In this document: positions 62,266-64,000 of the stretch, piece after piece | Layout: every line of letters begins with the position of its first letter | How positions within the stretch are numbered: position 1 is the stretch's first letter | Origin: Dioscorea cayenensis subsp. rotundata | Lineage: Eukaryota; Streptophyta; Magnoliopsida; Dioscoreales; Dioscoreaceae | DNA length: 64,000 nt | Assembly: GCF_009730915.1 (NCBI RefSeq) | Contig: NC_052474.1 | Span: 7,041,501 to 7,105,500 of the forward strand | Direction: 5' to 3' | Translations under genes and position numbers: made by a program | Notes under the pieces: generated by a model | Told to the model about the DNA's origin: nothing | Databases searched by the model: none | Seen by the model: the letters and a program-made list of their open reading frames with translations, nothing else

Positions 62266-63581
62266 GTGATTAAGTTTTTGGGATTTGGAGGTTGCTTCTC
62301 TGTTTTGCTTTGGCTTGGCTTTGGTTTCTATTATGAGGTTCTTGAAATGAGATGTATAATTATATAAGTGAAAAGAGTAATTGTGCATGTTTATGGGACA
62401 TTAAGAAGGGTGTTGAAAATGTCAAAAGGAGTGAATGCAGGCCAATGGTTGGCTGAGGATTAAGCCTGTGAATGAATATGTACAATGAAGAGTTCATAAG
62501 TTGGCAAGTGGCATAACCTTGTGCTGTTTTTATTGACAGCGTTTTCCTTTCCTTTTCTTTTCTTTTTTTTTTTTAAAAAAAAAATAATTTATTAGCTAGT
62601 TTTTACGTGTTTGAATTAAATAAAAAAGACTCTTTAGATTTGTTTTATTCTTTTTGAAAATGAGTTGCATCATAATAATTTTAAACTCTTTTATCATTTT
62701 TCACTTGATTAAATAAATAGACTTCAAGTTGATTTATTTTATGTTTTGAGTTTTAAATAATACATGTGGGTTATGATACTTTTAGTTTAAGTTTTTGGGG
62801 TTTAATAAAGTCTCTAATTGTACACTTTATTGATGTATTAAGTGCACAACTGGTACTCGCCTAATCTGCTTTGTTTTGTCACAATCATGCTTTCAAATTA
62901 AATGCTTAAAAATTAATCATCTATGTGAATTCCTCATTGAGTGAGGATAATTTCCTAGCAAGACTTTGAAAAATATTTTCACTATTTTCTTGGATCTTCT
63001 AGACTTCTAGAGTACCTTAATCAACAACCACCACACAACAACAAGAGCTTGATTTTAATAAACAAAATGTGGAACATACTTAAGGATTAATTAAAAGAAA
63101 GAAAGAATGAAAAGAAAAAAATAAATAGTATTAAATATAAAATAATGAGCATGAAGTCAAAGAGATAACATGGAACATACTTGAGAATAAGAAATCTATG
63201 CATCGCCGACGCACTGGTGTAGATGTTTGTCTACAGGCCAGGAAGCGCGGGCCGGTGATCCACCGCCCACGTGAGACAAACAAAGCATACTAACTTTGAA
63301 ATATCAATGCAAATCATTAATTTTTGGCTTAAAAATTAACAGATATTTGGCTAATAATTCATTCATTAAATTCAATAAAAGGCACATTATATAAAAATAA
63401 ATATGATTTTGTTAAACTCCAAAAGCAGAGCCAAACACATCCCAATAACACAACCTTGACTGAGATTTGTCAGAATAATAACATGTTTGTTAGAAGGTGG
63501 GAAAGAACTGCTATTTCACCATTTTCAATTGTTCTTTTTGGTCTTTGAATGAGTTCATCTTTCAGTAGTATCCAGCACTCC
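62266..63581. other. Intergenic
   Basis: IDA-like promoter, then AT-rich DNA. A GC-rich block at about 63195-63285 is out of character and may be a repeat fragment, family unknown. No gene. Confidence 0.45.
62354..62366 (-). promoter_or_regulatory. Probable TATA box of the IDA-like gene
   Basis: The plus text GTATAATTATATAAG reads as TATATAATTATAC on the minus strand, about 90-100 bp before the ATG at 62265, a usual plant spacing for TATA plus a short leader. Confidence 0.5.
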
Positions 63582-63647
63582 TTAGATCTGCTTGCTGGGG
63601 TTGACTCTGGCCAGCTTCGGTTTCAGCACCGAGAAAGACGAGGCGAC
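63582..63647 (-). CDS. Probable last exon of a minus-strand gene (rest beyond or unresolved)
   Basis: A 22-codon open stretch follows an acceptor-like site (GTGAACAG|GTCGCC on the minus strand). It reads VASSFSVLKPKLARVNPSKQI and then a stop at 63584-63582. GC-richer than its surroundings and in phase 0 at the acceptor, it looks like a terminal coding exon of a gene entering from the right edge. I do not recognise the protein and could not place the preceding exon in 63648-64000. Confidence 0.35.
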   Translation of the reverse strand, partial: VASSFSVLKPKLARVNPSKQI

Positions 63648-64000
63648 CTGTTCACATAGTTGGTATGAAGAATTTTGGTTATATTTCAATTGAGTCTCCG
63701 AATTCAACTGTAAAATAAGTAAATATGTTCACATTCTATGTGCAGATCTGGAAACAGGCAATACCTTGCGACATGATATAGTGTATTCTTTCGGCAATGT
63801 TTAACATGCAAGGAATGTGATCTGTGAAAATTGCACATGGATGATTGATTTATTGGTTTTTCTTTTCCTGGATTTCATAAGACTGGTGTGCCTAATGAGT
63901 GACCTTAAATTATAATATTTTGCAGCAAAATGTTCACAAACTGAACAGACATGCAGACAGTAATCAACTTTTCTATAAGCACTAACAGCAGCAAAATCTA
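63648..64000. other. Probable intron or flanking DNA at the window edge
   Basis: AT rich; no convincing exon seen on either strand. Confidence 0.3.

Overview
The window is nuclear DNA from a flowering plant. Evidence: many spliced genes with long AT-rich introns and GT-AG splice sites, plant-specific families (PERK kinase, MKK6-type MAPKK, SNL/Sin3-like, GEX3, KIN-8B, an IDA-type peptide), and plant transposable elements (a tRNA-derived SINE, a FAR1-type Mutator element, a solo LTR, a hAT-type MITE). AT-rich coding sequence argues against a grass. I cannot name the species.

Layout. 1-860 (+): last exons of a PERK-like receptor kinase. 1896-5216 (+): TMEM33/Pom33-like membrane protein, nine exons, one extra T that breaks the frame. 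6258-6746 (+): intronless calmodulin-like protein of the CML15/16/18 type. 6747-10660: AT-rich spacer with foldback repeats. 10661-14541 (+): MKK6-type MAP kinase kinase, eight clean exons. 15825-26694 (+): SNL (Sin3-like) corepressor, 22 clean exons. 28564-28971 (-): small Lys-rich protein. 32213-35770 (+): Dr1/NC2-beta. 37629-39333 (+): UBE2T/UBC37-like E2. 40262-41021 (+): intronless RING-H2 E3. 41599-44598 (+): GEX3. 45078-48521 (-): KIN-8B kinesin, convergent with GEX3.

49-60.2 kb is a transposon island. It holds an intact SINE, a second SINE split in two by a 5.3 kb Mutator-like element with long terminal inverted repeats, a 1.76 kb solo LTR with 5-bp target duplication, a 961-bp hAT-type MITE with 8-bp target duplication, and a third SINE copy. 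61978-62265 (-) encodes an IDA-like peptide precursor. A probable last exon of a further minus-strand gene lies at 63582-63647.

The genes are unrelated housekeeping, signalling and reproductive genes; there is no operon-like grouping. The most unusual feature is an abrupt change in frame integrity. About 5.3 kb of MKK6 and SNL coding sequence has no frame break, whereas Dr1, the E2, the RING-H2 gene, GEX3 and KIN-8B (35.4-46.4 kb) carry about two dozen mostly single-base insertions. These look more like local consensus errors than five independent pseudogenes, but reads or transcripts must decide. I found no clear candidate for a new molecular system. The best-supported novelty is the nested SINE/Mutator structure.
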